From: Hyphomicrobiales bacterium
GTDB lineage: Bacteria; Pseudomonadota; Alphaproteobacteria; Rhizobiales; Beijerinckiaceae
Assembly: GCA_027483895.1 (NCBI GenBank)
Contig: JAIXTP010000009.1
Span: 279,161-343,160, forward strand
Direction of reading: 5' to 3'
Length of the DNA stretch: 64,000 bases
Positions 28,250 through 39,433 of the stretch are shown in pieces (positions within the stretch are counted from its first letter, which is position 1; the number at the start of each line of letters is the position of its first letter). Position numbers and translations under genes: made by a program. A model generated the notes under the pieces. That model searched no databases. It was given only the letters and a program-made list of their open reading frames with translations, and had not been told where the DNA came from.

Positions 28250-30532
28250 ATGGCCACGATGTCGGATGACCTGCGCTCGGGCGCTCTAGTCTATCATCGG
28301 CTTCCCAAGCCCGGAAAACTCGAGATCCAGCCGACGAAGCCGCTGGGCAACCAGCGCGACCTTGCGCTGGCCTACACGCCCGGTGTCGCGGCACCCTGCG
28401 AGGCCATCGCGGCCGATCCGTCGACGGCAGCGGACTACACCTCGCGCCAGAACCTCGTCGCCGTCGTCACCAACGGCACGGCCGTGCTCGGGCTCGGCGA
28501 TATCGGCCCGCTCGCCTCGAAGCCCGTGATGGAGGGCAAGGCGGTCCTCTTCAAGAAATTCGCGGGCATCGACGTCTTCGACATCGAGATCGCGGAAAAG
28601 CAGGTCGACCGGATCGTCGACGTCGTGGCCGCGCTCGAGCCGACCTTCGGCGGCATCAATCTCGAAGACATCAAGGCGCCGGAATGCTTCGAGGTGGAGG
28701 CCCGCCTCAAGGAGCGGATGGCGATCCCGGTCTTCCATGACGACCAGCACGGCACCGCGATCATCGTGGGCTCGGCGGTTCAGAACGCGCTGGCGCTCGC
28801 GGGCAAGTCGCTCGGCGCGGTGAAGGTCGTGACGTCGGGCGCGGGCGCCGCGGCGCTCGCCTGCCTCAACCTCCTCGTCTCGCTCGGCGTGAAGCGGGAG
28901 AACATTTGGATCACGGACATCGAGGGCGTGGTCCATCAGGGGCGCGAGACGCTCATGGACCGCTGGAAGGCGGTCTACGCCCAGAAGACCGACAAGCGCA
29001 CGCTGGCCGAGGTGATCGAGGGTGCGGACGTGTTTCTCGGCCTGTCGGCCGCGGGCGTCCTGAAGCCCGAACTGTTGAAGGCGATGGCGCCGCGGCCGCT
29101 GATCATGGCGCTGGCCAATCCGACGCCGGAAATCATGCCCGACGTCGCGCGCGCGGCGCGACCCGACGCTATGATCTGCACGGGGCGCTCGGACTTCCCC
29201 AATCAGGTCAACAACGTCCTGTGCTTCCCCTACATCTTCCGCGGCGCGCTCGATGTCGGCGCGACGACGATCAATGAGGAGATGAAGCTCGCGGCGGTCT
29301 CGGCCATCGCGCAGCTCGCCCGGGAGGCGCCCTCGGATGTCGTGGCGCGGGCCTATGGCGGAGAGGTGCAGAGCTTCGGCGAGACCTCGCTGATCCCGAG
29401 CCCATTCGATCCGCGGCTCATCCTGCGCATCGCACCGGCTGTCGCGAAGGCCGCGATGGATACGGGCGTCGCGACGCGCCCGATCCACGATTTCGACGCC
29501 TATCTGGAACGGCTCGACCGCTTCGTCTTCCGCTCCGGTTTCGTGATGAAGCCGATCTTCGCCGCGGCCAAGGCGGCGCCGAAGCGCGTGATCTATGCCG
29601 ACGGGGAAGACGAACGCGTGCTGCGCGCGGCGCAGGTGGTGCTGGAAGAGGGCATCGCAGTGCCGATCCTCGTCGGGCGGCCGGCCGTGATCCAGACCCG
29701 CTGCGAGCGGTTCGGCCTCACGATCCGCCCGGGGCGCGAGGTCGAGGTCATCAACCCGGAGGACGATCCGCGCTACCGCGATTACGTCGCGACGCTGCTC
29801 GAACGCGCGGGCCGCAAGGGCATCAATCCGGATGCGGCCCGCACGCTGGTGCGCACCAACACGACGGTCATCGCGGCGGTCGCCGTGGTGCGCGGCGATG
29901 CCGACGCGATGATCGCGGGTCTGGAAGGCCGGTTCTCCTCCAAGCTCCGCACCATCCTGAACGTGATCGGTCTCGCGCCGGGCGTGCGACGGATCGCGGG
30001 CATGTCGTTGATGATCTCGGCGAAGGGCCACCACTTCCTGACCGACACCCATGTGCAGGTCGACCCGTCCGCCGAAGAGATCGCGGATACGGCCATCCGC
30101 TGCGCGCGGCACATCGAACGCTTCGGCATCGTGCCGAAGGTGGCCTTGCTGTCGCATTCGGATTTCGGCGGTTCGGATGCGCCGTCCGCGCGCAAGATGC
30201 GCGCCGCGCTGGGGGTGATCCGCGAAGCGGCGCCTGAGCTCGAAGTGGACGGCGAAATGCAGGGCGATACGGCGCTGTCCGAACTCGTCCGCGAACGAAA
30301 GATGCCTTCGTCGAGCCTCAAGGGCGAGGCCAATCTCTTGGTGATGCCGAATCTCGACGCCGCCAACATCGCCTATCAGATCATGAAGGTGATCGGCGAC
30401 GCGCTGCCCGTCGGCCCCATCCTGATCGGGCCGGCGAAGCCCGCGCATGTGCTGACGCCCTCGGTGACGGCGCGCGGCGTCGTGAACATGACGGCGCTCG
30501 CCGTGGTCGAGGCGCAGACGCCCGCGGAGTGA
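28250..30532 (+). CDS. maeB: NADP-dependent malic enzyme with phosphotransacetylase-like domain
   Basis: Hybrid malic enzyme of 760 residues that oxidatively decarboxylates malate to pyruvate. The N-terminal malic half (about 1-430) has the [13 protein letters not shown] and [20 protein letters not shown] blocks, the catalytic [10 protein letters not shown] segment and the cofactor motif SGAGAAALA. The C-terminal half (about 450-760) looks like phosphotransacetylase ([20 protein letters not shown]), which in such hybrids is thought to be regulatory. The ATG at 28250 follows GAGGGGG. The frame is open further upstream but runs into aspS. The upstream 28169-28249 region is the likely promoter. 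Confidence 0.95.
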   Translation: MATMSDDLRSGALVYHRLPKPGKLEIQPTKPLGNQRDLALAYTPGVAAPCEAIAADPSTAADYTSRQNLVAVVTNGTAVLGLGDIGPLASKPVMEGKAVLFKKFAGIDVFDIEIAEKQVDRIVDVVAALEPTFGGINLEDIKAPECFEVEARLKERMAIPVFHDDQHGTAIIVGSAVQNALALAGKSLGAVKVVTSGAGAAALACLNLLVSLGVKRENIWITDIEGVVHQGRETLMDRWKAVYAQKTDKRTLAEVIEGADVFLGLSAAGVLKPELLKAMAPRPLIMALANPTPEIMPDVARAARPDAMICTGRSDFPNQVNNVLCFPYIFRGALDVGATTINEEMKLAAVSAIAQLAREAPSDVVARAYGGEVQSFGETSLIPSPFDPRLILRIAPAVAKAAMDTGVATRPIHDFDAYLERLDRFVFRSGFVMKPIFAAAKAAPKRVIYADGEDERVLRAAQVVLEEGIAVPILVGRPAVIQTRCERFGLTIRPGREVEVINPEDDPRYRDYVATLLERAGRKGINPDAARTLVRTNTTVIAAVAVVRGDADAMIAGLEGRFSSKLRTILNVIGLAPGVRRIAGMSLMISAKGHHFLTDTHVQVDPSAEEIADTAIRCARHIERFGIVPKVALLSHSDFGGSDAPSARKMRAALGVIREAAPELEVDGEMQGDTALSELVRERKMPSSSLKGEANLLVMPNLDAANIAYQIMKVIGDALPVGPILIGPAKPAHVLTPSVTARGVVNMTALAVVEAQTPAE

Positions 30533-30550
30533 CGCCGGGCCCGGGCCGGA

Positions 30551-32263
30551 TCAGTCCGCGCGGGCTTCCACTTCGACCAGCGCGAAGGCGTCGGCCGGTG
30601 CGGCGATCATCGCGGCTTCCGCCGCGCCGATCCCCGCCGTGTTCTTGGCGCGGGCGGAGACGGTCAGCCGCTTCGGGTCGCCGATGAACTGGAGGGTCGC
30701 GGCCGTCAAAGCCCGCGCGCCGGGCGACGTACCGAGGATCGGCGGGAGAGTGAGTGCCGCGAGCGCCTTCGTCTCGTTGCGCACCTGCTGCGGCGTCTTG
30801 CGACCGCCGCCTTCCTTCGCGGCGAGCTTCTCCGCGAGGCCGCGGTTCTCGACGGTAAGATCGAGCCTCTTGATGGTCATGGCGACGGCCGAGAGAGCGG
30901 CGGCTTCGGCGGAAGACGCATTCATCACGGCGCCCGCATTGCCGAGAACGCCGGAAAGCGTCACGTCCGCCATGTCGACGCCCTTGAAGGAGACTTCGCG
31001 GATTTCGAGCTCGTCCGTCCCGCGCATGGCCAGTTCGATCGCGCCCGACACGTCGATCTTGGAATAGCCGAGAGCGCGCAGATCCGCCGTCTCGGCATCG
31101 GCCGGGTCGAGCGGAGCGGTCACGCCTTCGAAGGCGAGCCGCATGCCCTTGGGAATTCCGCCCGCCGGATTGTCCACCCGGATTTCGAGGCCGCGCATTT
31201 CGGCGGGGGCGGAGAGGGGCGATCCCATTCCGCGGACCGAGACGTTGCGGATGCGAAGGGCGCCGAAGGCGGGCATGAGGGAGGAAAGCGACGGTTCGAC
31301 GGTCTTGGCAGGGTCGCCGTAAGCTGCGACGAGGCCCTTCAGGAGCGGCTCCATCGACCAATCCGAAAAGCGGATGGTTTCGATGGACACGCGCTCGGCG
31401 CCCGAAGCGTGGCTGACATTGTCGAGCGCGAACACCGGACCCCTGCCGGTGGCGGCGCCCTCGAAGAGCATGCGGCCGATAAGGGCGTCCTCGGTGCCGT
31501 CGGTCACGCGGATGCCGAGCGCCTCCAAACGACCGATCGCGATGGACGCGTAGAGCTTTTCGAGATCGCGGACGAGCACCGCGCGGTCGGCGGGCTTGAG
31601 CGAGTCGAAATCCTCGGCGGCGGCGAAGCCTTCAAGCGTCGCGGTCCAGCCTTTGGCGAGCGGCCGGGCCAGAATGTCGGAGGCCACCATGCGATCCATC
31701 AGAACCCGACCGCCGTCCTCGGGCTTCATTTCCACGGCCGTGACTTCGACGGAGGCATAGACCGGCCGGAGTTCGGCCGAATCCGCGCCCGGAGCCTGCA
31801 ATGCGAGCCCGAAGGCGATGTCGGCCTCACGCACGCGCACAGTACCGAAAGTGCCGCTCATGACCGACCGGCCGTCGGTTTCTTCCGTGAAGCGCCCGCC
31901 GTTCATGATGCCCGCAGCGGCCCGACCGTTGCGGATGTCGGTGAGGCGCACGCCTTCGAGCACCATGGTCGACCGGTCCTTGCCCACGCGGTCGACGGTT
32001 TCGATCGACGCCGCGCGCACGGCCGTGGCGGAGAGCTTGCCGACGGCATCGGCGACGGCCTTGAAATCGCCAGACGTTCCCAATCGGCGCAGCGCCTCGG
32101 CCGAGAGCGAGGAACCTTCGATCTCCAGACCCTTCAACACGATCGTGGTACCCGCCGAGCCGATGGTCAGCTGTTCGATCTGAACGGTCTGCGCGTGAAC
32201 CGGCGCAATCAAAAGACCGGCGAAAAGGCAGGCAAGAAGGGCTGCGCGGGAACGAGCGAACAA
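30551..32263 (-). CDS. Exported protein of unknown function
   Basis: A 570-residue protein read from TTG 32263, with GGAG eight bases upstream. Residues 1-24 form a signal peptide (RSRAALLACLFAGLLIAPVHA, cut before Gln25). The mature part has no further membrane segment and many alternating hydrophobic/polar stretches, suggesting a long beta-rich structure. Several short motifs recur in variants: a hydrophobic strand, then a GVRLTDI or GVDMADV-type turn. The PfkB kinase gene lies just upstream on the same strand, and the end is 19 bases from the convergent maeB stop. I recognise no family. An AsmA-like or lipid-transfer-like beta structure is possible but not shown. Confidence 0.72.
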   Translation of the reverse strand: MFARSRAALLACLFAGLLIAPVHAQTVQIEQLTIGSAGTTIVLKGLEIEGSSLSAEALRRLGTSGDFKAVADAVGKLSATAVRAASIETVDRVGKDRSTMVLEGVRLTDIRNGRAAAGIMNGGRFTEETDGRSVMSGTFGTVRVREADIAFGLALQAPGADSAELRPVYASVEVTAVEMKPEDGGRVLMDRMVASDILARPLAKGWTATLEGFAAAEDFDSLKPADRAVLVRDLEKLYASIAIGRLEALGIRVTDGTEDALIGRMLFEGAATGRGPVFALDNVSHASGAERVSIETIRFSDWSMEPLLKGLVAAYGDPAKTVEPSLSSLMPAFGALRIRNVSVRGMGSPLSAPAEMRGLEIRVDNPAGGIPKGMRLAFEGVTAPLDPADAETADLRALGYSKIDVSGAIELAMRGTDELEIREVSFKGVDMADVTLSGVLGNAGAVMNASSAEAAALSAVAMTIKRLDLTVENRGLAEKLAAKEGGGRKTPQQVRNETKALAALTLPPILGTSPGARALTAATLQFIGDPKRLTVSARAKNTAGIGAAEAAMIAAPADAFALVEVEARAD

Positions 32264-32339
32264 GGCGGTACTCCGTGGGGCTTTTCGGGCCGCGGATCCT
32301 GCTCCTGCACTCGCCGCTTGTAAACGTCGGCCATCGCGA

Positions 32340-33239
32340 TCAGCGCGCGTCGGCGGGCGGGTAGGCGAGGATCGTCGCCTCGACATCCGCGACCGTGGGC
32401 AGGCCCGCTTCGTTGCCGAGGCGGCGGATCTTGAAGCCCGAAGCGCCGCGCGCGAAGTGGAAGTGCTCGGCCCAGGACAGTTCGGGGCGCATCAGTTTCG
32501 AAGCCATATAGGCGCCGTGGAAGACATCGCCGGCGCCGCTCGTATCGACGATCTCCGCCGTTGGAACCGCGAGCGGAGGCTGGCGCCGAACCGTGCCGGT
32601 CTCGTCGTACCAGAGCATGCCGCGCTCGCCCTGCGTGACGCCGCCGATCAGGACGCCCTTGGCCTTCAGGAGATCGAGCAGCTCCTCGGCGCCGATCTTC
32701 AGCTGGCGTGCGAAATCCTCGCCGCATATCGCCACGTCGATGAATTCGAGGAGTTCCAGACTGTTGGAGCGGACCGTTCCGCCATCGAGCGAAGTGAGGA
32801 TACCCGCCTCCCGCATGGTCCGGGCATAGTGGATCGCGGCATCCGGCTGATGGCCGTCGACGTGGAGCGCGCGGCAGCCCGAGAGATTGAGGGCGGGGAA
32901 GGGGTGCAGATAGTCGTCGTCGCGGCAGCGGATGATCGCGCGTTTCGTGCCGTTCGGGATCACGAAGGAGAGCGAACTTTCGTGAACCTTCCGCCCGTGG
33001 ATCGGGATCGCATATTTGGCGGCCATGTCGAGGAACATCCGGCCGAGCCAGTCGTCCGCCAGTGACGTCAGCAGGTCCGGAACGACGCCGAGCTTCGCGC
33101 AGCAGAACGCCGCCGTGACGGCATTGCCGCCGAATGAGACCGCGTAGTCGCGCGCGACCGTCTTCTCGTCGCCGCTCGGCATGCGATCGGCGAGGAACGT
33201 GACGTCGATATAGGTCTGTCCGATGAAAAGCGCGTCCAA
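32340..33239 (-). CDS. PfkB-family carbohydrate kinase
   Basis: Ribokinase-like sugar or nucleoside kinase, 299 residues. PfkB signature 1 is seen as SFGGNAVTAAFCCAKLG and signature 2 as DTSGAGDVFHGAY with the catalytic Asp. The N-terminus (MDALFIGQTYIDVTFLADRM) is the family's first strand and helix. It lies between erpA and the exported protein gene on the same strand, and neither names a substrate. The N-terminal lid region resembles that of several sugar kinases, but the substrate cannot be inferred. Confidence 0.9.
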   Translation of the reverse strand: MDALFIGQTYIDVTFLADRMPSGDEKTVARDYAVSFGGNAVTAAFCCAKLGVVPDLLTSLADDWLGRMFLDMAAKYAIPIHGRKVHESSLSFVIPNGTKRAIIRCRDDDYLHPFPALNLSGCRALHVDGHQPDAAIHYARTMREAGILTSLDGGTVRSNSLELLEFIDVAICGEDFARQLKIGAEELLDLLKAKGVLIGGVTQGERGMLWYDETGTVRRQPPLAVPTAEIVDTSGAGDVFHGAYMASKLMRPELSWAEHFHFARGASGFKIRRLGNEAGLPTVADVEATILAYPPADAR

Positions 33240-33284
33240 GCGAGAATCCCCGATAGCCCGCTGAAGGCTATCACGCGGACGCGG

Positions 33285-33620
33285 TCAGATCGAAAAGCTG
33301 GTCCCGCAGCCGCAGGAGGCGGTCGCGTTCGGATTGGTGACGCGGAAGGCCTGTCCCATCAGGTCGTCGACGAAATCGACGGTAGACCCTGAAAGGAACT
33401 GCAGCGACGTCGAATCGACGAGCATCCGCGCCCCGTCGCGCTCCACCACGAGGTCGTCCTCGGTCCGGTTGCGGTCGAAGCCGAATTCGTACTGGAAGCC
33501 CGAGCATCCGCCGCCGCTGACGCTCAGTCGGATCATGGAGCCCGGCGGCTCGTCCCGCAGAACCGACAGGATCCGCTGCGCGGCGCGCTCGGTCATCGTG
33601 AGATCGGTGGAAACCGTCAT
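33285..33620 (-). CDS. erpA: Iron-sulfur cluster insertion protein
   Basis: A-type carrier of 111 residues that hands [Fe-S] clusters to target proteins. The three ligand cysteines are visible as Cys39 in GGGCSGFQY and Cys103/Cys105 in ASCGCGTSFSI. It may be named erpA, or sufA/iscA-like; the erpA position next to dgt and argS is common in Rhizobiales. It diverges from dgt, with a shared upstream region of 102 bases. Confidence 0.93.
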   Translation of the reverse strand: MTVSTDLTMTERAAQRILSVLRDEPPGSMIRLSVSGGGCSGFQYEFGFDRNRTEDDLVVERDGARMLVDSTSLQFLSGSTVDFVDDLMGQAFRVTNPNATASCGCGTSFSI

Positions 33621-33722
33621 CGTCCTTCGCGCACATCGTTCAAGGCGATGCGCCCTCTTGCACTGTCGACCCTCATCTACGTAAGTCCCTGAAGAGCTGA
33701 CTTCAACCTCGGGGGCTTCGCC

Positions 33723-34937
33723 GTGAACGAGTCGACGGACAGCCGCTTCGACCGCCGCAGGGCTGCTTATGCGTGCGATCCTGCGGCCTCGCGCGGCCGG
33801 CTCATCCCCGAAGCGGGTTCACCGACGCGCAGCGAATTCCAGCGCGACCGCGACCGGATCATTCATTCCACCGCGTTCCGGCGGCTGAAACACAAGACGC
33901 AGGTCTTCGTCTATCACGAGGGCGACCATTTCCGGACGCGGCTCACGCATACGATCGAGGTGTCGCAGATCGCCCGCGCGCTCGCCCGGGCGCTCGGCCT
34001 CGACGAGGATCTCGCCGAAGCGCTCGCGCTCTCGCATGATCTCGGCCACACCCCTTTCGGCCATACGGGCGAGGATGCGCTGCACGACTGCATGAAGCCG
34101 TGGGGCGGGTTCGACCACAATGCCCAGGCCTTGCGCATCGTGACCTCGCTCGAGCGTCGTTACGCGGATTTCGACGGGCTGAACCTCTCTTGGGAGACGC
34201 TCGAAGGGCTCGTGAAGCACAACGGGCCGCTGCTGGACGGCGAGGGGCGGCCGACGGCACGCTACGCAGCGGAAGGCGTGCCCGCCGCGATCCTCGGCTT
34301 CGACGCCGCTTGGCCGCTCGATCTCGCCACTCGCGCCTCGGCCGAGGCGCAGGCGGCCGCCATCGCCGACGATATCGCCTACGACGCCCACGACATCGAC
34401 GACGGACTGCGCGCGGGCCTGTTCACGCTCGACGATCTCCGGCAGGTGCCGTTCCTTGCCGAGCTTCTGGCGGAGATCGACGCGCGTTGGCCGGGGCTGG
34501 AACGGGTCCGCGTGATCCACGAACTCGGCCGCCGGGTCATCACCCGGTTCATCGAGGACGTGATCCGTGAATCCGCGAAGCGGCTCGAGGGCTTTTCTTC
34601 GGCCGAGGAGGTGCGGCGGGCGGGGCGCACGCTGGTCGCCTTCTCGCCCGCGATGGAGGGGGCGGACAGGGCCATCAAGGGCTTCCTGTTTCCCAACATG
34701 TACCGCCACCCGTCCGTGGTGGCCGTGCGCAAACAGGCGGAATGCGTCGTCCGCGACCTGTTCGGCGCGTTCTCCGCCGATCCCGGCAAGATGCCCGCCG
34801 AATGGTGCCGGGGAATCGAAAAGCTCGACGACGCGGCGCGGCACCGCCTGATCGCGGACTATATCGCGGGAATGACGGACCGCTTCGCGCTCGACGAACA
34901 CCGCCGTTCGTTTGACGCGACCCCGGACTTGCGTTAG
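33723..34937 (+). CDS. dgt: Deoxyguanosinetriphosphate triphosphohydrolase-like protein
   Basis: HD-domain nucleotidase, 404 residues. The HD signature is seen as [10 protein letters not shown] with [18 protein letters not shown], and the flanking [20 protein letters not shown] block is typical of the dGTPase-like family. The start is GTG at 33723 after GGGGG. Members hydrolyse dNTPs, and this long branch need not be dGTP-specific. argS begins 35 bases after the stop. Confidence 0.94.
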   Translation: MNESTDSRFDRRRAAYACDPAASRGRLIPEAGSPTRSEFQRDRDRIIHSTAFRRLKHKTQVFVYHEGDHFRTRLTHTIEVSQIARALARALGLDEDLAEALALSHDLGHTPFGHTGEDALHDCMKPWGGFDHNAQALRIVTSLERRYADFDGLNLSWETLEGLVKHNGPLLDGEGRPTARYAAEGVPAAILGFDAAWPLDLATRASAEAQAAAIADDIAYDAHDIDDGLRAGLFTLDDLRQVPFLAELLAEIDARWPGLERVRVIHELGRRVITRFIEDVIRESAKRLEGFSSAEEVRRAGRTLVAFSPAMEGADRAIKGFLFPNMYRHPSVVAVRKQAECVVRDLFGAFSADPGKMPAEWCRGIEKLDDAARHRLIADYIAGMTDRFALDEHRRSFDATPDLR

Positions 34938-34972
34938 CGCAGCCTCGGTTTTCAAGGATCTCCGGCCCTCCG

Positions 34973-36727
34973 ATGAATATTTTCGACGTCCTTCAGGCGC
35001 GCGTCGTCGACGCGCTCGACAGGCTTTCGCACGAGGGCGTGATCCCGGCCGGGCTCGATGCGTCCCGCGTGGTGGTGGAGCCGCCGCGCGATGCCTCGCA
35101 CGGGGATTTCGCGACCAATGCCGCGATGGTGCTCGCCAAGGAGGCGAAGACCAATCCTCGCGCGCTCGCCGAAAAGCTCGCCGCCGTTCTCGCCGAGGCG
35201 CCCGACGTGACGGCCGCCGAAGTGGCAGGCCCCGGCTTCATCAATATCCGCGTCGCGCCGCGCGTCTTCGCCGAGGTGATGAAGGCCGCGGCGACCTTGC
35301 GCGGCGATTTCGGCCGCTCGCGGCTCGGCGCCGGCCGGAAGGTCAATGTGGAATACGTCTCGGCGAACCCCACCGGGCCGATGCATGTCGGCCACGGGCG
35401 CGGCGCGGTCTTCGGCGATGCGCTGTCCGAGCTGCTGGCCTTCACGGGCCACGACGTCACCCGCGAATATTACATCAACGACGCGGGCGCCCAGGTCGAG
35501 GTGCTCGCGCGCTCGGCCTATCTGCGCTACCTCGAAGCCCTCGGCGAGCCCGTGGGCGAGATCCCGGAAGGACTCTATCCCGGCGACTACCTCAAGCCCG
35601 TCGGCGTCGCGCTGAAGGATCGGCACGGCGCGGCGCTGAAGGCTATGGACGACGCCGAGCGGTTGCCGCTGATCCGCGACGTCGCGATCGACATGATGAT
35701 GGACATGATCCGCGCGGACCTCGCGCGGCTGTCGATCCGCCATGACGTCTTCTTTTCCGAGCGGTCGCTCTCGAAGGGCGCGACGGACGCGATCGCGGAG
35801 ACGATCGCGGATCTGCGCACGCGCGACCTCGTCTATGAAGGCCGCCTTCCGCCGCCCAAGGGCGCCCCGGTCGAGGATTGGGAGGACCGGGAACAGACCC
35901 TGTTCCGCGCCACCGCCTTCGGCGACGACGTGGACCGGCCGCTCCTGAAATCCGACGGAAGCTATACCTATTTCGCCTCCGACATCGCCTATCACGCATC
36001 GAAATATTGCCGCGGCTTCGCGACGATGATCGACGTCTGGGGTGCGGACCACGGCGGCTATGTGAAGCGGATGAATGCCGCGGTCGCGGCCGTCACGGGC
36101 GGAAATGGCGAGCTGGACGTCAAGCTCTGCCAGCTCGTGCGGCTGTTGCGTGCAGGCGAGCCGGTGAAAATGTCGAAGCGGGCCGGGGACTTCGTGACGC
36201 TTCGTGATGTGGTGGATGAGGTCGGATCCGACGCCGTCCGCTTCATGATGCTGTTCCGCAAGAACGACGCGACGCTCGATTTCGACCTCGCCAAGGTGAT
36301 CGAGCAGTCTAAGGACAACCCCGTCTTCTACGTCCAGTATGCGCATGCGCGCTGCCGCTCCGTGTTCCGGCAGGCGGAACAGGCGTTCCCCGGCATTTCG
36401 GAAGCGATCGGCCCGGATGCCGATTTCACGCGGCTCGACGATTCCGCGGAACAGGAGCTTTTCCGCCGGATCGCACAGTTCCCGCGTGCCGTCGAAGCGG
36501 CCGCCACCGCTCACGAGCCGCACCGGATCGCCTTCTGGCTCTACGAACTCGCGAGCGAGTTCCATGCGCTGTGGAACAAAGGCAAGGAAGCGCCGCATTT
36601 GCGGTATGTGATCGAGGGCGACCGGGATCTGACGATCGCACGTCTCGCGATGGTCCGGACGGTGATGGACGTGCTCGCCGCGGGCCTGTCCATCCTCGGC
36701 GTTTCCGCCCCGGACGAGATGCGCTGA
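34973..36727 (+). CDS. argS: Arginyl-tRNA synthetase
   Basis: Class I synthetase for arginine, 584 residues. The N-terminal tRNA-binding domain leads into the HIGH motif ([19 protein letters not shown]) and the KMSK motif (KMSKRAG). The C-terminal anticodon-binding helices include the [11 protein letters not shown] block. It sits in the run dgt-argS-SPOR-nagZ. Confidence 0.96.
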   Translation: MNIFDVLQARVVDALDRLSHEGVIPAGLDASRVVVEPPRDASHGDFATNAAMVLAKEAKTNPRALAEKLAAVLAEAPDVTAAEVAGPGFINIRVAPRVFAEVMKAAATLRGDFGRSRLGAGRKVNVEYVSANPTGPMHVGHGRGAVFGDALSELLAFTGHDVTREYYINDAGAQVEVLARSAYLRYLEALGEPVGEIPEGLYPGDYLKPVGVALKDRHGAALKAMDDAERLPLIRDVAIDMMMDMIRADLARLSIRHDVFFSERSLSKGATDAIAETIADLRTRDLVYEGRLPPPKGAPVEDWEDREQTLFRATAFGDDVDRPLLKSDGSYTYFASDIAYHASKYCRGFATMIDVWGADHGGYVKRMNAAVAAVTGGNGELDVKLCQLVRLLRAGEPVKMSKRAGDFVTLRDVVDEVGSDAVRFMMLFRKNDATLDFDLAKVIEQSKDNPVFYVQYAHARCRSVFRQAEQAFPGISEAIGPDADFTRLDDSAEQELFRRIAQFPRAVEAAATAHEPHRIAFWLYELASEFHALWNKGKEAPHLRYVIEGDRDLTIARLAMVRTVMDVLAAGLSILGVSAPDEMR

Positions 36728-36836
36728 AAGTGGTACTGTCTCGGTCTTGCTCGACGGATCCGGTCGAAAGAGCGGAGAATGGAAGCGCGATTCGTTCGCG
36801 GCGTGGGGGTGCTTCCTCCGGAGTTGAGGTGTGCTG

Positions 36837-38327
36837 ATGAACGACGATACGCGTCTGCGCTCGGCCATCAATCTTGACGAATTGGAGCGGCAGCTCCGCG
36901 AAGCGGCGTCGAGCCGCGGTGCGCCGCAACGAGCCGCCGCATCCGTCGACGATCCGCTCGCGGAATTGGCGCGTCTCGTGGGCCGCAGCGAGCCGCAGGT
37001 TCAGGTGCCTGCCGCGGCAAGCGAAATGGGTCGCGATCACGACTATGGGGCGCAGAGCGGAAACGCAGAAGTTCCGGTTTCGCCCGCCGTTCTCGGACCT
37101 CAATTCCGGCAGGAACACGACGGCTCGCGGCCGGTGCAAGCGTCCTCGGCTTATGCCTATCCTCAGGAGCCCGTCCGCTCGACCGCCGCGAGCGGAACCG
37201 CGGCGGGTCCGGAGGTTTATCCGGGAACGGACCCCTATTTCGAACAGGAAGGCCGCGGGGATCACGCGTTCTACGAGGAGCCCCTCGAGGAACCGCGGGC
37301 GAAGCCTCGCCGTGCGGGCCTCTACATGTTCGCCGCGCTCGCGGTGCTGGCGGCGGGCGGCGTCGGCGCGATGGCGTGGCTCAAGCGCGATACGGTGAAG
37401 GTGGCATCCGGAGCCGCGCCGCTGATCAAGGCCGAGACGGCCCCCGCCAAGATCCCTGCCCAGAACCCCGGCGGGATGGAAGTTCCGGCGCAGAACACGC
37501 AGATCTACAATCGGGCCGCACCGGACGATACCAAGACAGCGAAGGTGGTGCCGAGCGAGGAGCAACCGGTCGACGTCGCTACCGCCCAGCGCCTGGCTGG
37601 CAATGCGCCCGCGGGCCAGACGCCGCCCCCCGCCGCCGCCGCGAACCGGCCGGCAGCCTCCATCGGGATGGGCGAGCCGAAAAAGGTTCGGAGCGTAACC
37701 GTTCGTCCGGACGGCACCATCGTGGAAGAGCCCGCGCGTCCGGCCGGCCAGACGGGCGGCCAGGAGCCCGTGCGCGTTCTTCCGGGCAATGCCGCCGGCG
37801 CAGGTTCGCCGATGCCGCAAACCGCGCCCCAATCGCGACCGCAGACCGCCATGACGGTGCCGCCCGCGGCGTCCGCATCGGCGCCGTCCGCTTCGCCTGC
37901 GCCCGCTCCGGCGGCGGCCGGACCCGCCGCGACCGCCTTACCGCCTCCGAGGCCGAGTGCGCCCCCGCCCGCCGAACCGGCGCGGCCGACCGTCGCCGCG
38001 GCGCCTCCGGTCGCGGTTCAGCCGCCGGCTCCGGCACCATCGCCGGCTCCCGCACCTGCTCCCGCTCAGGCGGATGCGGGAACGGGAGACTACGCGGTTC
38101 AGCTCGCGGCTCCGGGATCGGAAGCCGAGGCGCGCGACGCGATCTCGAGGTTCCAGCAACGGTTCGGCGGCGTTCTGGGGGGCTATCCGCTGTCGGCGCG
38201 TCGCGCCGAAGTCAACAATCGCGAGATCTACCGGGTCCGCGTCGGGGGTCTGTCGCGCGAGGAAGCGAACGGGCTCTGCGAGCGGTTGAAGGCCGCGGGC
38301 GGGCAATGCTTCGTGGCCCGCAACTGA
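36837..38327 (+). CDS. SPOR-domain membrane protein
   Basis: A 496-residue bitopic protein. A long polar N-terminal part (about 1-158) leads to one transmembrane span (about 160-182), then a Pro/Ala-rich periplasmic linker, and a C-terminal SPOR domain (about 418-496, with YAVQLAAPGSEAEA and YRVRVGGLSREEA). SPOR domains bind denuded septal glycan, so it should localise to the division site. The ATG at 36837 has TGAGG seven bases upstream and is preferred to an in-frame GTG at 36831. It precedes nagZ, a pattern common in alphaproteobacteria. Confidence 0.9.
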   Translation: MNDDTRLRSAINLDELERQLREAASSRGAPQRAAASVDDPLAELARLVGRSEPQVQVPAAASEMGRDHDYGAQSGNAEVPVSPAVLGPQFRQEHDGSRPVQASSAYAYPQEPVRSTAASGTAAGPEVYPGTDPYFEQEGRGDHAFYEEPLEEPRAKPRRAGLYMFAALAVLAAGGVGAMAWLKRDTVKVASGAAPLIKAETAPAKIPAQNPGGMEVPAQNTQIYNRAAPDDTKTAKVVPSEEQPVDVATAQRLAGNAPAGQTPPPAAAANRPAASIGMGEPKKVRSVTVRPDGTIVEEPARPAGQTGGQEPVRVLPGNAAGAGSPMPQTAPQSRPQTAMTVPPAASASAPSASPAPAPAAAGPAATALPPPRPSAPPPAEPARPTVAAAPPVAVQPPAPAPSPAPAPAPAQADAGTGDYAVQLAAPGSEAEARDAISRFQQRFGGVLGGYPLSARRAEVNNREIYRVRVGGLSREEANGLCERLKAAGGQCFVARN

Positions 38328-38371
38328 CCGCCTCGCTTGACCCGCACGCCCGGCGAACGTAAGCGCGAAGC

Positions 38372-39391
38372 ATGACCGCAAGCGCCTTCATCGCCGGGTG
38401 TTCCGGCCCCGAACTTACCGAAACGGAGCGCCGCTTCTTCCGCGATGTGGATCCGTGGGGTCTCATCGTTTTCCGGCGCAACATCGTCGACCGCAAGCAG
38501 TTGTCGGCGCTGACGGCGTCGTTCCGCGAGGTCGTCGGGCGCGCGGATGCGCCGGTCCTCGTGGATCAGGAAGGCGGACGGGTACAGCGGCTCAACGTGC
38601 CCCATTGGCCGAAATATCCGCCCGGTCGTAGTTACGGGGACATTCACCGGCGCGATCCGGTCGCGGGCCGCGAACTGACGCGGCTCGCCGCGATGCTTCT
38701 CGCCCATGATCTCACCGAGGTTGGGATCACGGTCGATTGCGTGCCCGTTCTCGACGTTCCTCAGCCAGGCGCGCATGACATCATCGGCGATCGCGCCTAC
38801 GGCCTCGACCCCGACACCGTCGCGGTGTTGGGGCGTGCGGCGGCGGAGGGGCTTCTTGCGGCCGGCGTTCTGCCGGTGATCAAGCACATCCCGGGGCACG
38901 GCCGCGCCTTCGCGGACAGCCACGAGGCGCTGCCGGTCGTGGACACGCCCCGCGAGGAGTTGGAGCGGGTCGATTTTCGGCCGTTCCGCATGCTCGCGGA
39001 CATGCCGCTCGCGATGACGGCCCATGTCGTCTACACGGCCGTGGATGCCGACGCGCCGATCACGACGTCGGCGAAGGGGATCGCGGACGTGATCCGCGGC
39101 ACCATCGGCTATGACGGCTGCCTGATGAGCGACGATCTTTCGATGAAGGCGCTCTCCGGCACGATGCGTGCGCGGGCCGAAGCCGCCTTCGCAGCCGGGT
39201 GTGACCTCGCGCTTCACTGCAACGGCGAGATGGACGAGATGACGGCCGTGGCCGAGGCCGCGCCGCGCCTTTCGGGCGACGCCGCCCGCCGCGCGGCCGC
39301 GGCTCTGTTGCGGATCGCGCACGCGCCGGAACCCTTCGACCCTGTGGATGCCCGTGCCCGGCTCGACGCCGCGCTTGCGGCCTCCGCCTGA
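38372..39391 (+). CDS. nagZ: Beta-N-acetylglucosaminidase
   Basis: Family 3 glycosidase that trims N-acetylglucosamine from recycled muropeptides. The 339-residue protein has no signal peptide and the KHIPGHGRAFADSHEALP catalytic His-Asp loop, plus MSDDLSMKALSG carrying the nucleophile Asp. It lies between the SPOR protein and scpA. TTGACC (38337-38342) with TAAGCG 17 bases later could be a weak promoter, though the gap is only 44 bases. Confidence 0.94.
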   Translation: MTASAFIAGCSGPELTETERRFFRDVDPWGLIVFRRNIVDRKQLSALTASFREVVGRADAPVLVDQEGGRVQRLNVPHWPKYPPGRSYGDIHRRDPVAGRELTRLAAMLLAHDLTEVGITVDCVPVLDVPQPGAHDIIGDRAYGLDPDTVAVLGRAAAEGLLAAGVLPVIKHIPGHGRAFADSHEALPVVDTPREELERVDFRPFRMLADMPLAMTAHVVYTAVDADAPITTSAKGIADVIRGTIGYDGCLMSDDLSMKALSGTMRARAEAAFAAGCDLALHCNGEMDEMTAVAEAAPRLSGDAARRAAAALLRIAHAPEPFDPVDARARLDAALAASA

Positions 39392-39433
39392 CGGTCTGAA
39401 GCTCTCGTCGCCCGCCGCCGAATCGGGATCCGC

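Noticed and set aside
28286..30448. A 720-codon minus-strand open frame opposite maeB
   Set aside because: Same antisense effect. The plus-strand malic enzyme has full motifs, and the minus-strand product resembles nothing.
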